DNA from: Fredricksoniimonas sp964643325
GTDB taxonomy: Bacteria; Omnitrophota; Gorgyraeia; Zapsychrales; Fredricksoniimonadaceae
Assembly: GCA_964643325.1 (NCBI GenBank)
Contig: CAZXSE010000007.1
Location: 1-64,000, forward strand
Reading direction: 5' to 3'
Length of the DNA: 64,000 bases
Below are positions 48,977 to 58,800 of this stretch, in pieces. The notes under the pieces are model-generated. The model saw nothing but the letters and a program-made list of their open reading frames with translations, was not told the DNA's origin and did no database searches. The position numbers and the translations under genes were made by a program. Each line of letters starts with the position of its first letter. Positions within the stretch are counted from its first letter, which is position 1.

Positions 48977-49848
48977 CCCTGCTTCTTGTCCTGCGCCTTC
49001 AACGGAAGAACGCCAGCCATTTCGCCGATCACATTAACAAGGTCACTCCCCGTCGGAACAACGATCTTGGCATTGCTTTTGAGCGCGGTCTCGACCATCT
49101 CCAGGCGCCTTAATATCTGGGCATTGCCCACGAAATACTGCTCAGCCGCCTCATTGACCAGGCGGATCGCCTCGGCTTCACCCTCGGCCGCAAGGATCTT
49201 AGCCTGCTTGATGCCTTCGGCCTTCTTGATCTCCGCGCGCTTGGCGCCGTCGGCCGCAGTCTCGGTCGCTGTCGCGAAATCAATGGCCGCGATCTTCTCA
49301 TTCTCGGCCTTGACGACCTTATTCATGGTCTCCTGAACATCCTTGGGCGGATCGATCTCCTTGAGCTCAGTGCGCACGATCTGGATACCCCAGCTCTCGG
49401 TCTCGCGCAACAGAACGCCGTGCAGGTCCGCGTTGATCTTACCGCGCTCGCTGTTAGCGGACTTAAGCGTCATGGTGCCGATGATGTTACGCAATGTGGT
49501 GCGCGCCAGGTTCACGATCTGGTACTGGCAGTTCTGGACATTATAGACCGCATTCTTGACGCTCTGTTCGTCGGGGCGGATCTTGAAATAGACCTGCGCG
49601 TCGACCTTGGCGTTAAGGTTGTCGTTGGTGATGATCTCCTGCGGATTGGCCTCGATCATCTGCTCCGTGATGTTGAGGATGTAAATGACCTCGATCACAG
49701 GAATGATCCAGTTAAAGCCCGGGTTCGCAAAACGGCTATAACGGCCAAAGCGTTCGATAAGGCCGCGCTCCGTCGGTCGGACGATCCGTATGCCCATGAA
49801 AAAGATACCGATAGCCCCCATCAATAGATATGTGAATATTGGCGACAT
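48973..49848 (-). CDS. SPFH/stomatin-like membrane protein (QmcA type)
   Basis: The 291-residue protein has one N-terminal membrane segment (FTYLLMGAIGIFFMGI), an SPFH domain (RIVRPTERGLIERFGRYSRF ... GFNWIIPVIEVIYILNITEQ ... VKAENEKIAAIDFATATETA) and a coiled-coil C-terminus rich in Glu/Ala/Lys. It should form membrane-anchored rings. AAAGGAG precedes the ATG. It follows the SDR gene, separated by a family B palindrome. Confidence 0.93.
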   Translation of the reverse strand: MSPIFTYLLMGAIGIFFMGIRIVRPTERGLIERFGRYSRFANPGFNWIIPVIEVIYILNITEQMIEANPQEIITNDNLNAKVDAQVYFKIRPDEQSVKNAVYNVQNCQYQIVNLARTTLRNIIGTMTLKSANSERGKINADLHGVLLRETESWGIQIVRTELKEIDPPKDVQETMNKVVKAENEKIAAIDFATATETAADGAKRAEIKKAEGIKQAKILAAEGEAEAIRLVNEAAEQYFVGNAQILRRLEMVETALKSNAKIVVPTGSDLVNVIGEMAGVLPLKAQDKKQG

Positions 49849-49880
49849 AATGTTCTCCTTTTGTTATTGATCTATGAATC

Positions 49881-49955
49881 GTAGGGGCCGAGCTTGTCTC
49901 GGCCCGATATGCGGGCGGACATCCCCTTCGGGGACTTCGCAAAGTCCGCCCCTAC
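49881..49955. repeat. Intergenic palindrome family B, copy 1
   Basis: The segment begins GTAGGGGCCGAG and ends GTCCGCCCCTAC. It can form two hairpins: GGGCCGAG/CTCGGCCC and GGGCGGAC/GTCCGCCC with an inner CCCC/GGGG. Related copies are at 55816-55862 and 59480-59505. Confidence 0.85.
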
Positions 49956-49958
49956 TTA

Positions 49959-51518
49959 TTACCATTCAACCGGAAAGTAATCCTTAAGGAACTTACCACA
50001 CCAGTGCTTGCCGGTCAATATCCCGTCGAAGAACGGATCGCAAACCCGCGCAGCCCCGTCGACAATATCCAGCGGCGGCTGAAAATCATGCTCTTCCTGC
50101 TTACGCCGGGACAGGACGAATGGGTCCTCATCCGTTACCCAGCCCGTATCGACCGCATTCATGAAAATGCCGTATTTCGCCAAGTCGCTCGCGGATGTAT
50201 GCGTAAGCATATTAAGCGCGGCTTTCGCCATGTTCGTATGCGGATGCCGGTCGGTCTTCACAAAACGGTGAAACTTGCCTTCCATGGCCGACACATTCAC
50301 GATGTGTTTTTTTCCTGTGTTCTCGCGCTTCATCATCCACGACAATTTATTGCACAACACGAACGGCGCGATCGCGTTGACCAGCTGAAGCTCGATCATC
50401 TCGGAGGTCTGTATCTCGCCAAGGCGAAGGCGCCAGCTGTTCACGTCCCGCAAGTCCACCTGCTGCAGGTCCGCGTCAAGACTGCCGCCGGGAAAAACTT
50501 TCTCGACGGACAATTGCTGGTCATGCACATACGGGATCTGCGAGAGTTCCGCGGACGATGAAAGCCCCACGCCCGGCTCCTGGCCGCCCCAGGTCACGGC
50601 CAGCCCAGCCCGCTGGACGCCAAGAGCGTCCGTATGTTTAAGCCCGAGCTCCTTCTTGCAATCCTCGAAATGGCGCAACAGATCCTGCGCGCCCTGTGGC
50701 AGGTCCTCGACATGAAGCGCCTCACTCTTCATCATGTGCGCGTAAAAACCAGGAGGCCGCCGCACAGTCTGCGCCGCATTATTGATCAGAAGATCCAGCC
50801 GGTCATACTTGTGTTCGATGAACCTGCAAAATATCTCGACGCTGGGCGTATGCCGCAGGTCCAGCCCGTAAATATGCAATCGATCGGCCCATTGAGAAAA
50901 ATCCTTCTCGCGCGCATAGCGCAGGGCGCTGTCCACCGGAAAACGCGTCGTGGCAATGACCCGCGCGCCGGCGCGCAGCATCATGAGCGCCGCCTGATAC
51001 CCGATCTTCAGGCGCGAGCCTGTTATCAATGCGGTCTGCCCGTCGAGCGGAGCTGTCTGGAAACGTTTGGCATAATTAAAGTCAGCGCATTTCGGGCACA
51101 TCGAATCATAAAAGAAATGCACTTTTGTAAATTCCGCCTTGCACACATAACAATTGCGCGGATGCACAAGCTCCTCGGCCTTGCCGGATGCCTCATGCGG
51201 GATCTGCGTGATCTTCTCGGGGGCCACGAACACTGCGGCCTCACGGGCGCTGCGAATACCTGTGGCCTTACGCAGTCCGCGCTCATGGTCGTCGACCTTC
51301 TGGCGCTTGAGATACCTGCGCTCGCGGCTTCTTTTGCGGATCTCTTCCCGCAAAGGCCGCGATATCTTCCCGGCCGCGACGAGCAGTGCGACCCGCTGGT
51401 CATTCGGCAGATGCGCCAGCTCGGTGCTGTTCTCGGAAAGCGCCACCAGGATATCCAAACAACCCTGGATATCTTCACGGGAAAATGTCGCGTCAGCGAT
51501 CCTGTCCACTTTGGTCAT
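49959..51518 (-). CDS. SDR-family oxidoreductase with N-terminal zinc-finger-like extension
   Basis: The 519-residue protein has a helical N-terminal part of about 100 residues, then CYVCKAEF...CPKC (likely zinc ribbon, about 125-150), and an SDR Rossmann core: ALITGSRLKIGYQAALMM (TGxxxxxG), LDLLINNAAQTVRRPP (NNAA) and HIVNVSAMEGKF (catalytic Ser). Where SDRs have YxxxK there is HTNMAKAAL, so Thr replaces the catalytic Tyr. HTNMAKAALNM occurs in a recognised SDR subgroup, so the change is not a local mutation. Cofactor NAD(P). Substrate unknown. No clear ribosome site precedes the ATG. Confidence 0.82.
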   Translation of the reverse strand: MTKVDRIADATFSREDIQGCLDILVALSENSTELAHLPNDQRVALLVAAGKISRPLREEIRKRSRERRYLKRQKVDDHERGLRKATGIRSAREAAVFVAPEKITQIPHEASGKAEELVHPRNCYVCKAEFTKVHFFYDSMCPKCADFNYAKRFQTAPLDGQTALITGSRLKIGYQAALMMLRAGARVIATTRFPVDSALRYAREKDFSQWADRLHIYGLDLRHTPSVEIFCRFIEHKYDRLDLLINNAAQTVRRPPGFYAHMMKSEALHVEDLPQGAQDLLRHFEDCKKELGLKHTDALGVQRAGLAVTWGGQEPGVGLSSSAELSQIPYVHDQQLSVEKVFPGGSLDADLQQVDLRDVNSWRLRLGEIQTSEMIELQLVNAIAPFVLCNKLSWMMKRENTGKKHIVNVSAMEGKFHRFVKTDRHPHTNMAKAALNMLTHTSASDLAKYGIFMNAVDTGWVTDEDPFVLSRRKQEEHDFQPPLDIVDGAARVCDPFFDGILTGKHWCGKFLKDYFPVEW

Positions 51519-51541
51519 AATATTAACAATGTCGGGGAATA

Positions 51542-51889
51542 TTAAAGTTTATCGTATTTGGTATGCCGGCCCTTGCATTTGGCGACCGGATATTTAAGGG
51601 CATTCTTGGCAGTCTTTATCTTGATGGCTTTCGGCAGATCGATCTTCAGATCATGGGCCAGCTCGAACAGATACCACGCCACATCCGCGAGCTCGTCGGC
51701 GATCTCATCCTTGTGTTCCTTGCCGTAAGCCTCAACCTCTTTGGGCGACTTCCACTGAAAATGCTCCAGTACCTCAGCCGCCTCAAGCACCAACGACAAA
51801 GCCACATCCTTGTGATTATGGAACTGCTTCCAGTCGCGCTCTTTGCGGAACGCCATCATCTTCGCGGTTATCTTCTTGATCTCGCCCAT
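51542..51889 (-). CDS. MazG-like nucleotide pyrophosphohydrolase
   Basis: The 115-residue protein has the all-alpha NTP pyrophosphatase pattern with LVLEAAEVLEHFQW (EAAE) and DEIADELADVAWYLF (EExxD), close to RS21-C6/dCTPase proteins. It hydrolyses unwanted dNTPs to monophosphates and PPi. It is 23 bases from SDR and 21 from PPK2. Confidence 0.9.
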   Translation of the reverse strand: MGEIKKITAKMMAFRKERDWKQFHNHKDVALSLVLEAAEVLEHFQWKSPKEVEAYGKEHKDEIADELADVAWYLFELAHDLKIDLPKAIKIKTAKNALKYPVAKCKGRHTKYDKL

Positions 51890-51910
51890 AACTCGACAAA
51901 ACCTTTCTTC

Positions 51911-52696
51911 TTAATAAACCTCAGGAACAAAATGCTGACTGCTCCGCGGCGGTCGTTTATATCCCGATCTTTTTTGCCGCGGCGGCATTTTGACCGGCCC
52001 GGGCGTCAGGTCCTTATACGGGATCTGCGAGAGCAAGTGCGAAATGCAATTAAGCCGCGCCCGCTTTTTGTCGTCGGCGCTAACCACATTCCAGCGCGCT
52101 TCCTTGATATCCGTGTATTTCATCATCGCATCCTTGGCCCTGGAATAATCAACCCATTTGGTGCGCGACTGAACATCCATGGGCGAAAGTTTCCAGCGGC
52201 GGATGGGGTCCGCGTTGCGCGACTGGAACCGCTTTTCCTGCTCCTCGTCGCTGACAGAGAACCAATATTTAACAAGAATGATCCCGGAACGAATGAGCAT
52301 GCGCTCGAACTCCGGGCAGGAGAACAGGAATTCCTTATACTCTTTATCCGTGCAGAATTTCATGACATGCTCGACCCCCGCGCGGTTGTACCAGCTGCGG
52401 TCAAAAAGGACCATCTCGCCCGACGAGGGCAGTTGTGCAACATACCGCTGAAAATACCACTGGGTCTTTTCCTTCTCGGTGGGAGTGCCCAAGGCCACAA
52501 CACGGCAGATGCGCGGGTTCAGGTTCTGGGTGATGCGCTTGATGACACCGCCCTTACCAGCAGCGTCGCGGCCTTCAAAAAGGACAACGACCTTGAGGCC
52601 CTTATCCTTGACCCATTCCTGCAGTTTTACGAGCTCCAACTGCAAGCGCGTGAGTTCTTTTTCGTAGAATTTCTTTTTGAGTTTCTTGTGTTTCAT
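51911..52696 (-). CDS. ppk2: Polyphosphate kinase 2 (class I type)
   Basis: The 261-residue protein has the PPK2 Walker A FEGRDAAGKGGVIKRI, the lid segment NPRICRVVALGTPTEKEKTQ, and Walker B MVLFDRSWYNRAGVE. It transfers phosphate between polyphosphate and nucleoside diphosphates. AGGAGG precedes the ATG at 52696. It is the first gene of the PPK2-MazG-SDR unit, thus all related to nucleotide economy. Confidence 0.96.
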   Translation of the reverse strand: MKHKKLKKKFYEKELTRLQLELVKLQEWVKDKGLKVVVLFEGRDAAGKGGVIKRITQNLNPRICRVVALGTPTEKEKTQWYFQRYVAQLPSSGEMVLFDRSWYNRAGVEHVMKFCTDKEYKEFLFSCPEFERMLIRSGIILVKYWFSVSDEEQEKRFQSRNADPIRRWKLSPMDVQSRTKWVDYSRAKDAMMKYTDIKEARWNVVSADDKKRARLNCISHLLSQIPYKDLTPGPVKMPPRQKRSGYKRPPRSSQHFVPEVY

Positions 52697-52757
52697 AGGC
52701 CTCCTGATAAAGAGGCTTTATTCTAACATCATCCGGGATTATTGGAAATAATAAGGA

Positions 52758-52788
52758 AAAAGCCCGCATCATTCCGATGCGGGCTTTT
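52758..52788 (-). terminator. Terminator after the first giant secreted protein gene
   Basis: AAAAGCCCGCATC (52758-52770) pairs perfectly with its complement at 52776-52788 across loop ATTCC; T-rich on the minus strand. Confidence 0.9.
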
Positions 52789-52809
52789 GAAATTGCGATC
52801 AATGTCCGT

Positions 52810-55641
52810 TTACGCTGACTTGGGCGTCAATACCCCTTGTGCCTCGCTAAAGAGCGGCACGTTCGCCGCGGGTACGATCTGCAGGATCACGGGCACAAGC
52901 CCGTCGATCTTGATGTTATCAAGGTCCTGCTGATCCAAGGGTAACGGCACGCCACTGCCATCGCGCTTGATCTGCAGTTCCAGATTAGCGGAATTCATGT
53001 CGATACCACCAACATTATCATCCTGAGCAGCATCAGAACCGACGTTCTGCGCCATGTCATAGAAGTCTTCTACTGTTTTCACCTTACGGTCCAATTCACC
53101 TAAAATCCCTATGCTAAATTGGACTCCAATAGAAAAATCATTCATAAACTCTGAGAATTCTTTATCCTTCAATTTTAACCTGATCTCGCGGACTTTCTCA
53201 GCAAGAATCTTTGATCTTTCTAAATCACTTGCCGATTTTCCCTTGCTATCTTGTAATATATCCGCCACGATGCCTTTGATCAATTTGCTGCTCTCTCGAG
53301 CATATTTAATATACTTCTCATTTCCCACTAACATCTTCTTGGCAAAATCTTCACCGAGATAATAGACCAAATCATCTGCAGCTTTCTTAAAACCTCGCTC
53401 CTCCTTTTCGTCAAAAACTACTTTTTTAGCGATCACTCGGGTTTCACCCGAAATAGCATCAAAGATTTCGGTTCTAATCCTCTTAAGCAGGTTCCGCGCC
53501 CATAATACCTGCCAAGGCGGCCCTTTTATGCTCTTCATATTCCCGCTAACAATCGTTCGGATAAAATCACTGGGCGTCCAGTCTCCATCCTCTTTAAAGT
53601 CTCTCCATGCCATCTCTCTCATAAAGTCCGGACTATCAATCTTGCTGCAAAGCTCCACATGCAGATCCCTAAGCTTCCGAAGAAGATTCTGAAAATCTTC
53701 TGTCTGTAATTTCTTCAGATGCCCAACATTTATGCCGGACTTTCTTGAAATATCTGCTGCCAAGCCTTCTATAAATTTCTCCCAGCTGCTGGTGGTATCA
53801 ATGGCCTGTCGCGCCATCCCCTCCAATACGCCCTCTTTCGCTGATGCATATTGTTTCCAGAACATTCCGTCCATAAAGTCATTAACAGTAAGCTCACCAA
53901 AAGATTGATCTGTTAATTTTACCGTATTATCAAAATCTGCAAAATACATCAATATAGTCTCAACTTCATCTCGAACATGAACAAGATCGGTCTGAAATCT
54001 TTTCTGCCCCTGAACCGCTTCCATTACTTGAGCGAACTCTTCTGAAGAATAAGTTAAAAGATCTTTCTTGGATGCCTCAATTTTGTCGTAATAACCCTCA
54101 TTATTCAGGACCTGCGTTATTTTCTTGGCAAGATCTTTCCCTTCCTCCGACAAAGCAAGCCATAACAATTTAGCCTGTTGAAACTGAAGCTCGGTCCTTT
54201 CAATCTCCTTCTGCTGTTCTTCCGTCAATCCTGACATATTTATTCTTTTGTCCTCTGCAAACAAAAGGCTCTGCATATTACTATCAAAGTCTCCGAACAT
54301 TCCCTGCGCCATCACAGCAGTTTCCAGCAATACATTCATCGATTCTTGAACCTGTGGCTGCTCTGGACGATAATTCAACAAATAAAAACCCATCTCTCGC
54401 TTAAGACGAGGCGATATCTTGCCAAGTTTATCAGCAAGCGCTGACCCTTGGGGCATGGAGAAGATAGTATTCCTGTTCGTAACTTCTCGTCTTGAAACAG
54501 AGCTCTCTGAGTTATAGTGCTTCAAAAATGCGTTCACAAGATCCCGATCTCCCGACCCGCTCTGAGCCCTGGTAAGCCCTGCGGCGTCAGACGTCCTGAC
54601 GATCTGCGCCCGATCATATCCTTTCGTTCCCCCCGAGAAATACTTGCGGGGAATGATCTCCTGCGAATACGTATCCAAATCCTCGCGGATCATGTTAAAG
54701 ACGCCTTTCTTGAACGCCTGGACATACTGCTCATAAATGGTCTGGTTGTTCTTCGGGTCCTGATCAACACCCTTGACCTTGCCCTGATCCGCGTACAGTT
54801 TCCCGAGAATGGTCTCTTTGAGCGCCATCTTATACCAGGTGGCCAACAGCATGCCGCTGTAAACCTGACGCAGGGGCGCGAAATTCTTGCCTTCATTCAC
54901 TTCCTTCTCGATCGCCGGGATGATAACCTCGCGCATGACCTGTTTGGAGATCTTGACCGCCTCATTATCCTCGACAATGCCCGTTGCCAGCACATTGGCC
55001 TGCATGGACCGGTAATCGCTTTCCATCATGACCTTCAAATGGTTCTCCAGGACCACGACCGTATTGCCCTTTTCATAAACAACGGCCTTGTCAGGCGTGA
55101 TCCAAACCTTGTTAAAAGTATCGAGGGGGATATCGGTCGTACCAAATTTCTGATAGGCCTGCGCATAAACCCCGTCCCAAAACTTTTTACCCAGGTCCGT
55201 GTCAGGGTCGGTCAGCGATGCCGAGATCTGTTTCAAGAGATAATCCTGCGCCAGAAGGTCGCGCCCCATCTCGGTCAATCCAAAATTATCCGGCACAATA
55301 CGGTCCTGCTCATACGGAGATAAGTTCACCCACTGATCCGTATCGGGAACGGCCAATGACGCCAGAAAATACTTGATGAGCTTGGTATATTCCGCCTGCT
55401 TCTGATCATCGGTCATGGACGCATCACCGCGATGGATGATGAAATCAAACTTGAACGGCTCTGTCGGATGAATGACCATGCCTTGAAGGCTGGCAGGCGT
55501 AAATCCGGAACTTAACGCGACCGTAACGCCCGGTTCAGGCATGAGGCCCACAGCGGTCATGGCCTGGGCAAAACCCTGCGGAGGCATAGCACAGCTAAGA
55601 ACAAAGCTGACCAGAATGAAGAATGTCGTTATCTTTTTCAT
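52810..55641 (-). CDS. Giant secreted protein A of a mosaic paralogous family
   Basis: The 943-residue protein has a signal segment (MKKITTFFILVSFVLSCAMP, with a possible lipobox at VLSC or cleavage near GFAQ). Residues about 40-345 match protein B closely: FKFDFIIHRGDASMTDDQ, WVNLSPYEQDR, GRDLLAQDYLLKQISASLTD, FGTTDIPLDTFNKVWI, LRQVYSGMLL and RKYFSGG. Residues about 367-867 are unlike protein B, Lys/Glu-rich, and AT-rich at the DNA level. The last 75 residues return to the family pattern (GGIDMNSANLELQIKRDG, DGLVPVILQIVP). Function unknown; secreted or lipid-anchored. AAGGGAAGG precedes the ATG. Confidence 0.85.
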   Translation of the reverse strand: MKKITTFFILVSFVLSCAMPPQGFAQAMTAVGLMPEPGVTVALSSGFTPASLQGMVIHPTEPFKFDFIIHRGDASMTDDQKQAEYTKLIKYFLASLAVPDTDQWVNLSPYEQDRIVPDNFGLTEMGRDLLAQDYLLKQISASLTDPDTDLGKKFWDGVYAQAYQKFGTTDIPLDTFNKVWITPDKAVVYEKGNTVVVLENHLKVMMESDYRSMQANVLATGIVEDNEAVKISKQVMREVIIPAIEKEVNEGKNFAPLRQVYSGMLLATWYKMALKETILGKLYADQGKVKGVDQDPKNNQTIYEQYVQAFKKGVFNMIREDLDTYSQEIIPRKYFSGGTKGYDRAQIVRTSDAAGLTRAQSGSGDRDLVNAFLKHYNSESSVSRREVTNRNTIFSMPQGSALADKLGKISPRLKREMGFYLLNYRPEQPQVQESMNVLLETAVMAQGMFGDFDSNMQSLLFAEDKRINMSGLTEEQQKEIERTELQFQQAKLLWLALSEEGKDLAKKITQVLNNEGYYDKIEASKKDLLTYSSEEFAQVMEAVQGQKRFQTDLVHVRDEVETILMYFADFDNTVKLTDQSFGELTVNDFMDGMFWKQYASAKEGVLEGMARQAIDTTSSWEKFIEGLAADISRKSGINVGHLKKLQTEDFQNLLRKLRDLHVELCSKIDSPDFMREMAWRDFKEDGDWTPSDFIRTIVSGNMKSIKGPPWQVLWARNLLKRIRTEIFDAISGETRVIAKKVVFDEKEERGFKKAADDLVYYLGEDFAKKMLVGNEKYIKYARESSKLIKGIVADILQDSKGKSASDLERSKILAEKVREIRLKLKDKEFSEFMNDFSIGVQFSIGILGELDRKVKTVEDFYDMAQNVGSDAAQDDNVGGIDMNSANLELQIKRDGSGVPLPLDQQDLDNIKIDGLVPVILQIVPAANVPLFSEAQGVLTPKSA
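53040..54540. other. AT-rich insert in giant protein A
   Basis: By eye the GC content falls to roughly 35-40% over this interval, against well over 50% on both sides within the same gene. It coincides with the part that does not match protein B. Confidence 0.75.
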
Positions 55642-55695
55642 ATTTGCCTTCCCTTTCAGGGCCTTCTTATTAAGGAAGTAACAGGCCCCAAGACG

Positions 55696-55721
55696 CCACC
55701 TATATAAATATACCCTATAAA
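55696..55721 (-). promoter_or_regulatory. Conserved upstream motif of giant gene A
   Basis: CCACCT then AAATATACCCTATAAA (plus-strand view, 55706-55721) recurs upstream of gene B at 59422-59448. The 16-base core is identical. It lies about 65 bases upstream of the gene A ATG. Confidence 0.75.
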
Positions 55722-55815
55722 GATCCTCAAAAGGGCTTTTTCAAGGATTTTTGAGAAAACGTTATCTTCTCGTCGGAGAGAAAGAAAGATGGTCGGGAAA
55801 AATATGGAAAAAGAA

Positions 55816-55862
55816 AGGGCCGATATCCCCATACTGGGGACTTCGTGAAATCGGTCCCTACG
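55816..55862. repeat. Intergenic palindrome family B, copy 2
   Basis: AGGGCCGAT...ATCGGTCCCT with an inner CCCC/GGGG stem, similar to the copy at 49881-49955. A further hairpin GATACCA/TGGTATC follows at 55863-55886, before the 3' end of gene B. This 250-base gap has no gene. Confidence 0.78.
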
Positions 55863-55891
55863 GATACCATATATATGTGTGGTATCTTTGC

Positions 55892-58800
55892 TTAAAGTAC
55901 GCGGGAAGGAACAGCGGGGCGGATGTTCAAGATAACGGGCACAAGGCCGTCAATGCGGATACTCTCAAGGTCTTGCTGGTCAGCCGGCAACACAATACCA
56001 TTGCCATCGCGCTTGATCTGCAGGTCAAGCGCGGATACGTTCAGGTCAATACCGCCCTTGACGATCTCGGCCTTGTCAGAAAGTTCCGTCATATCGTCAC
56101 CGCGCTCTTTAAAGAACGTATATGTCTGGTGATAGATCCGGTCCAAACGGAACTGTTGCTCATCCTGCCTGTCCCCGTCGGAGAGCCCCTCGAAGAGGCC
56201 GAAATCGTCAAAAAAGGCATCTCCAAGAAGTTCTTGGCGCAGGGCAATGCTCCTGGGGTCCGTGGATCCCTGCCTCATCATTTCCTTAAGGTCCCCCATA
56301 AAATCACCCACATCCTGTTTTTCGATACCGGCAATCCGGATCGCAAAACTCCGGCCAGCGAGCTTTGCCAGGTCATCCCAGGACTTCTGATACGCAGACA
56401 CCGGAAGAAGCGAGGCGCGTCCGTGAAACAATGAATCCAGGCCGTCATCTATACCCTGCCCCATTCTTAAAACTTTATGTTGCGGTATCGGCGCCGGCAT
56501 AAGAACCTTGCCGATCTCATCGCGCAGGCGGTCAATGGTCTTAAAAGTCCGTGTCTGGTTGAAGACCATCTTCAGCATACGTTCGACCAGATCATCCTTT
56601 TCCTTATCCGACGCACCGGCAATATCGGCACGCCTCTTGCTTGCAAGCACCTGATCAATACTCAAGCGCGGATGGGTCAAGACATTCATTACAAGCTCGG
56701 TGAATTTCTCAAGACTGAAGCCAAGCTCGCGCAGGCGCACAACAACAGGCTCAAGTCCCGGAATGGTCTTAAGGCTGATCCTGAGCTCGGGCCTCAGATC
56801 ATCATGCCGCAGGCGCAGGTACACGACCTGCGCGCGATGACGCGCCTGAAGAGGATGCAAGGGGCCAAGAATATCCATGCTGGTGTAGGAAGATCCCGAA
56901 ACAACGGCCTTTCCGGGTTTACCCAGATACTCCAGTGCCAGCTCCGTCAGGACCTCTTCGATCTCCTCCGGCGCCGGCAATTTCTGGAACATAAGGCGCT
57001 TTAATTCCCTGATGAACTGCTCCTCCGCCGCCATTTCCTGCGCAAGGACTTCCGCCGCCGCAGGAACAATGGCCTTGCCGACCGGCAGATCAACATTCTC
57101 GATGGCAATGATGCGGTTCAGGTATCTGTCCACCACATCCGCGATCGCCTGGCGAAGAACAGTTGCCAGCTCCTTTGGCTCATCGATCTCCGCGAGCGTC
57201 ACTTGCTCCATGAACGATTTGCGGTACTCACCCCCTGTTTCCAGAAGAATATCCCGAAAAGTGGACCTGCTCCATGGCTCCTGCCAGATAATAGCCTCGT
57301 TGTTCTTGAGCCTGAAGAATCCGGCATACGCATCCAGCGCCTGCCGATAATGCGGATCAGTCATCAAAACCGTCCAAAATTGCGGCCCCAGATACAGAGG
57401 ATCAGGCCCATCATAAAAATCAACCACTGCCCGCTCGATATGGTCAAGGACCGGCTTGATCAGCACATCAAGTTCGGCCTTGCGGAATTGACGATGACAG
57501 GCGCCCAACAGGGCCGTCTTGATCACTTCCGGCATATCGGCAAGCGTTCCTGCATCTCTTGCAAAATAACCGTTGATCAGCGCCGACCTGCGGCGGTCTT
57601 CGACAAGCTCTTCCCATAACAAAGGATCCTGCCGACGAAGCCCCCGAGGGCCGTATTCCGCGACCTTCTGGAGCGCCGCTTCATACACAGGACTCAGGCG
57701 GCGGCGATAATCCTCGCGTGCCAGGCTAGCCACCAGGGCGGTCATGACCTTGTCAAGCAAGTCTGCCCTCAATTTACGCGAAGGGTCCTTGGCATCAAGC
57801 CGTGCCAGGCGCTCATGACTGAAATTCACCGGAAAACTGAAATCCCTGCTAGTGTCCACAGGATTGAATGACTGGGCCAGGCCGACATCTTCTTCAAAAT
57901 ACCTGCCATCCTCGTCAGACTGGTACATCTGAATAAGCCGGATCAACAGGTTCCGCCATTCTTCCGACAACAACGACCAGGCCTTGCTCGCCTGCCTGTA
58001 CTCCGCAACCTCATGACTGCCGTTCAGCCGCAGAAGTTCGGCGATCGCCTGCTTGAGCTCATTGCCAGTAGGCTTGAGACGATCATTATTCAGCGCCCAG
58101 ACCTTGATGAGCGCGGTAATGCTGTCAAGCGCCTCCTGCCTCAACTCGCTGTAAGGGCGACCGCCCAGACGGACGGTCCATCCGGACTTTAATTCAAGCT
58201 GTCTGTAAAAAACCTCCCACATGTCTTTCGGAACAAGGCCTTCCCCGACGGCTGCATCCGCTGTCGTCTCAGCCGCGTCCGACACGACCCGCGTGCTCAC
58301 AATATCAGCAGTATTCATCGCGGCATCTGCCCTTGCGGCTGAATCCGCATCAGACCTGACGACAACATTTTGCGCGCTGTCACCGACCATGCCGCCCGAG
58401 AAATACTTGCGGGCAACGGTCTTTTGCGTCGGAACATCAACTTCCTCTTTGATCATGTTAAAGACGCCCTGTTTGAACGTGCTCACATACTGCTCGTAGA
58501 TCTTCTGATTGTTCGCCGGGTCCTGATCAACCCCCGCAACTTTGCCCTTGTCCGCATAAAGCTTTCCAAGGATTGACTCTTTCAAGGCCATTTTGTACCA
58601 GACAGCCAGCAGCATGCCGCTATAAACCTGGCGTAACGGCGCAAAATTCCTGCCCTCGTTCACTTCCTTCTCGATGGCCGGAATGATGACCTCGCGCATA
58701 ACATCTTGTGTCACGTCAGACTGCGGCGATGTTCCGCCGCCAACTCGCTGTGCCCGTTGATCAGCGGCTACGCGATCCGCGTCCATCATGACCTTCAAAT

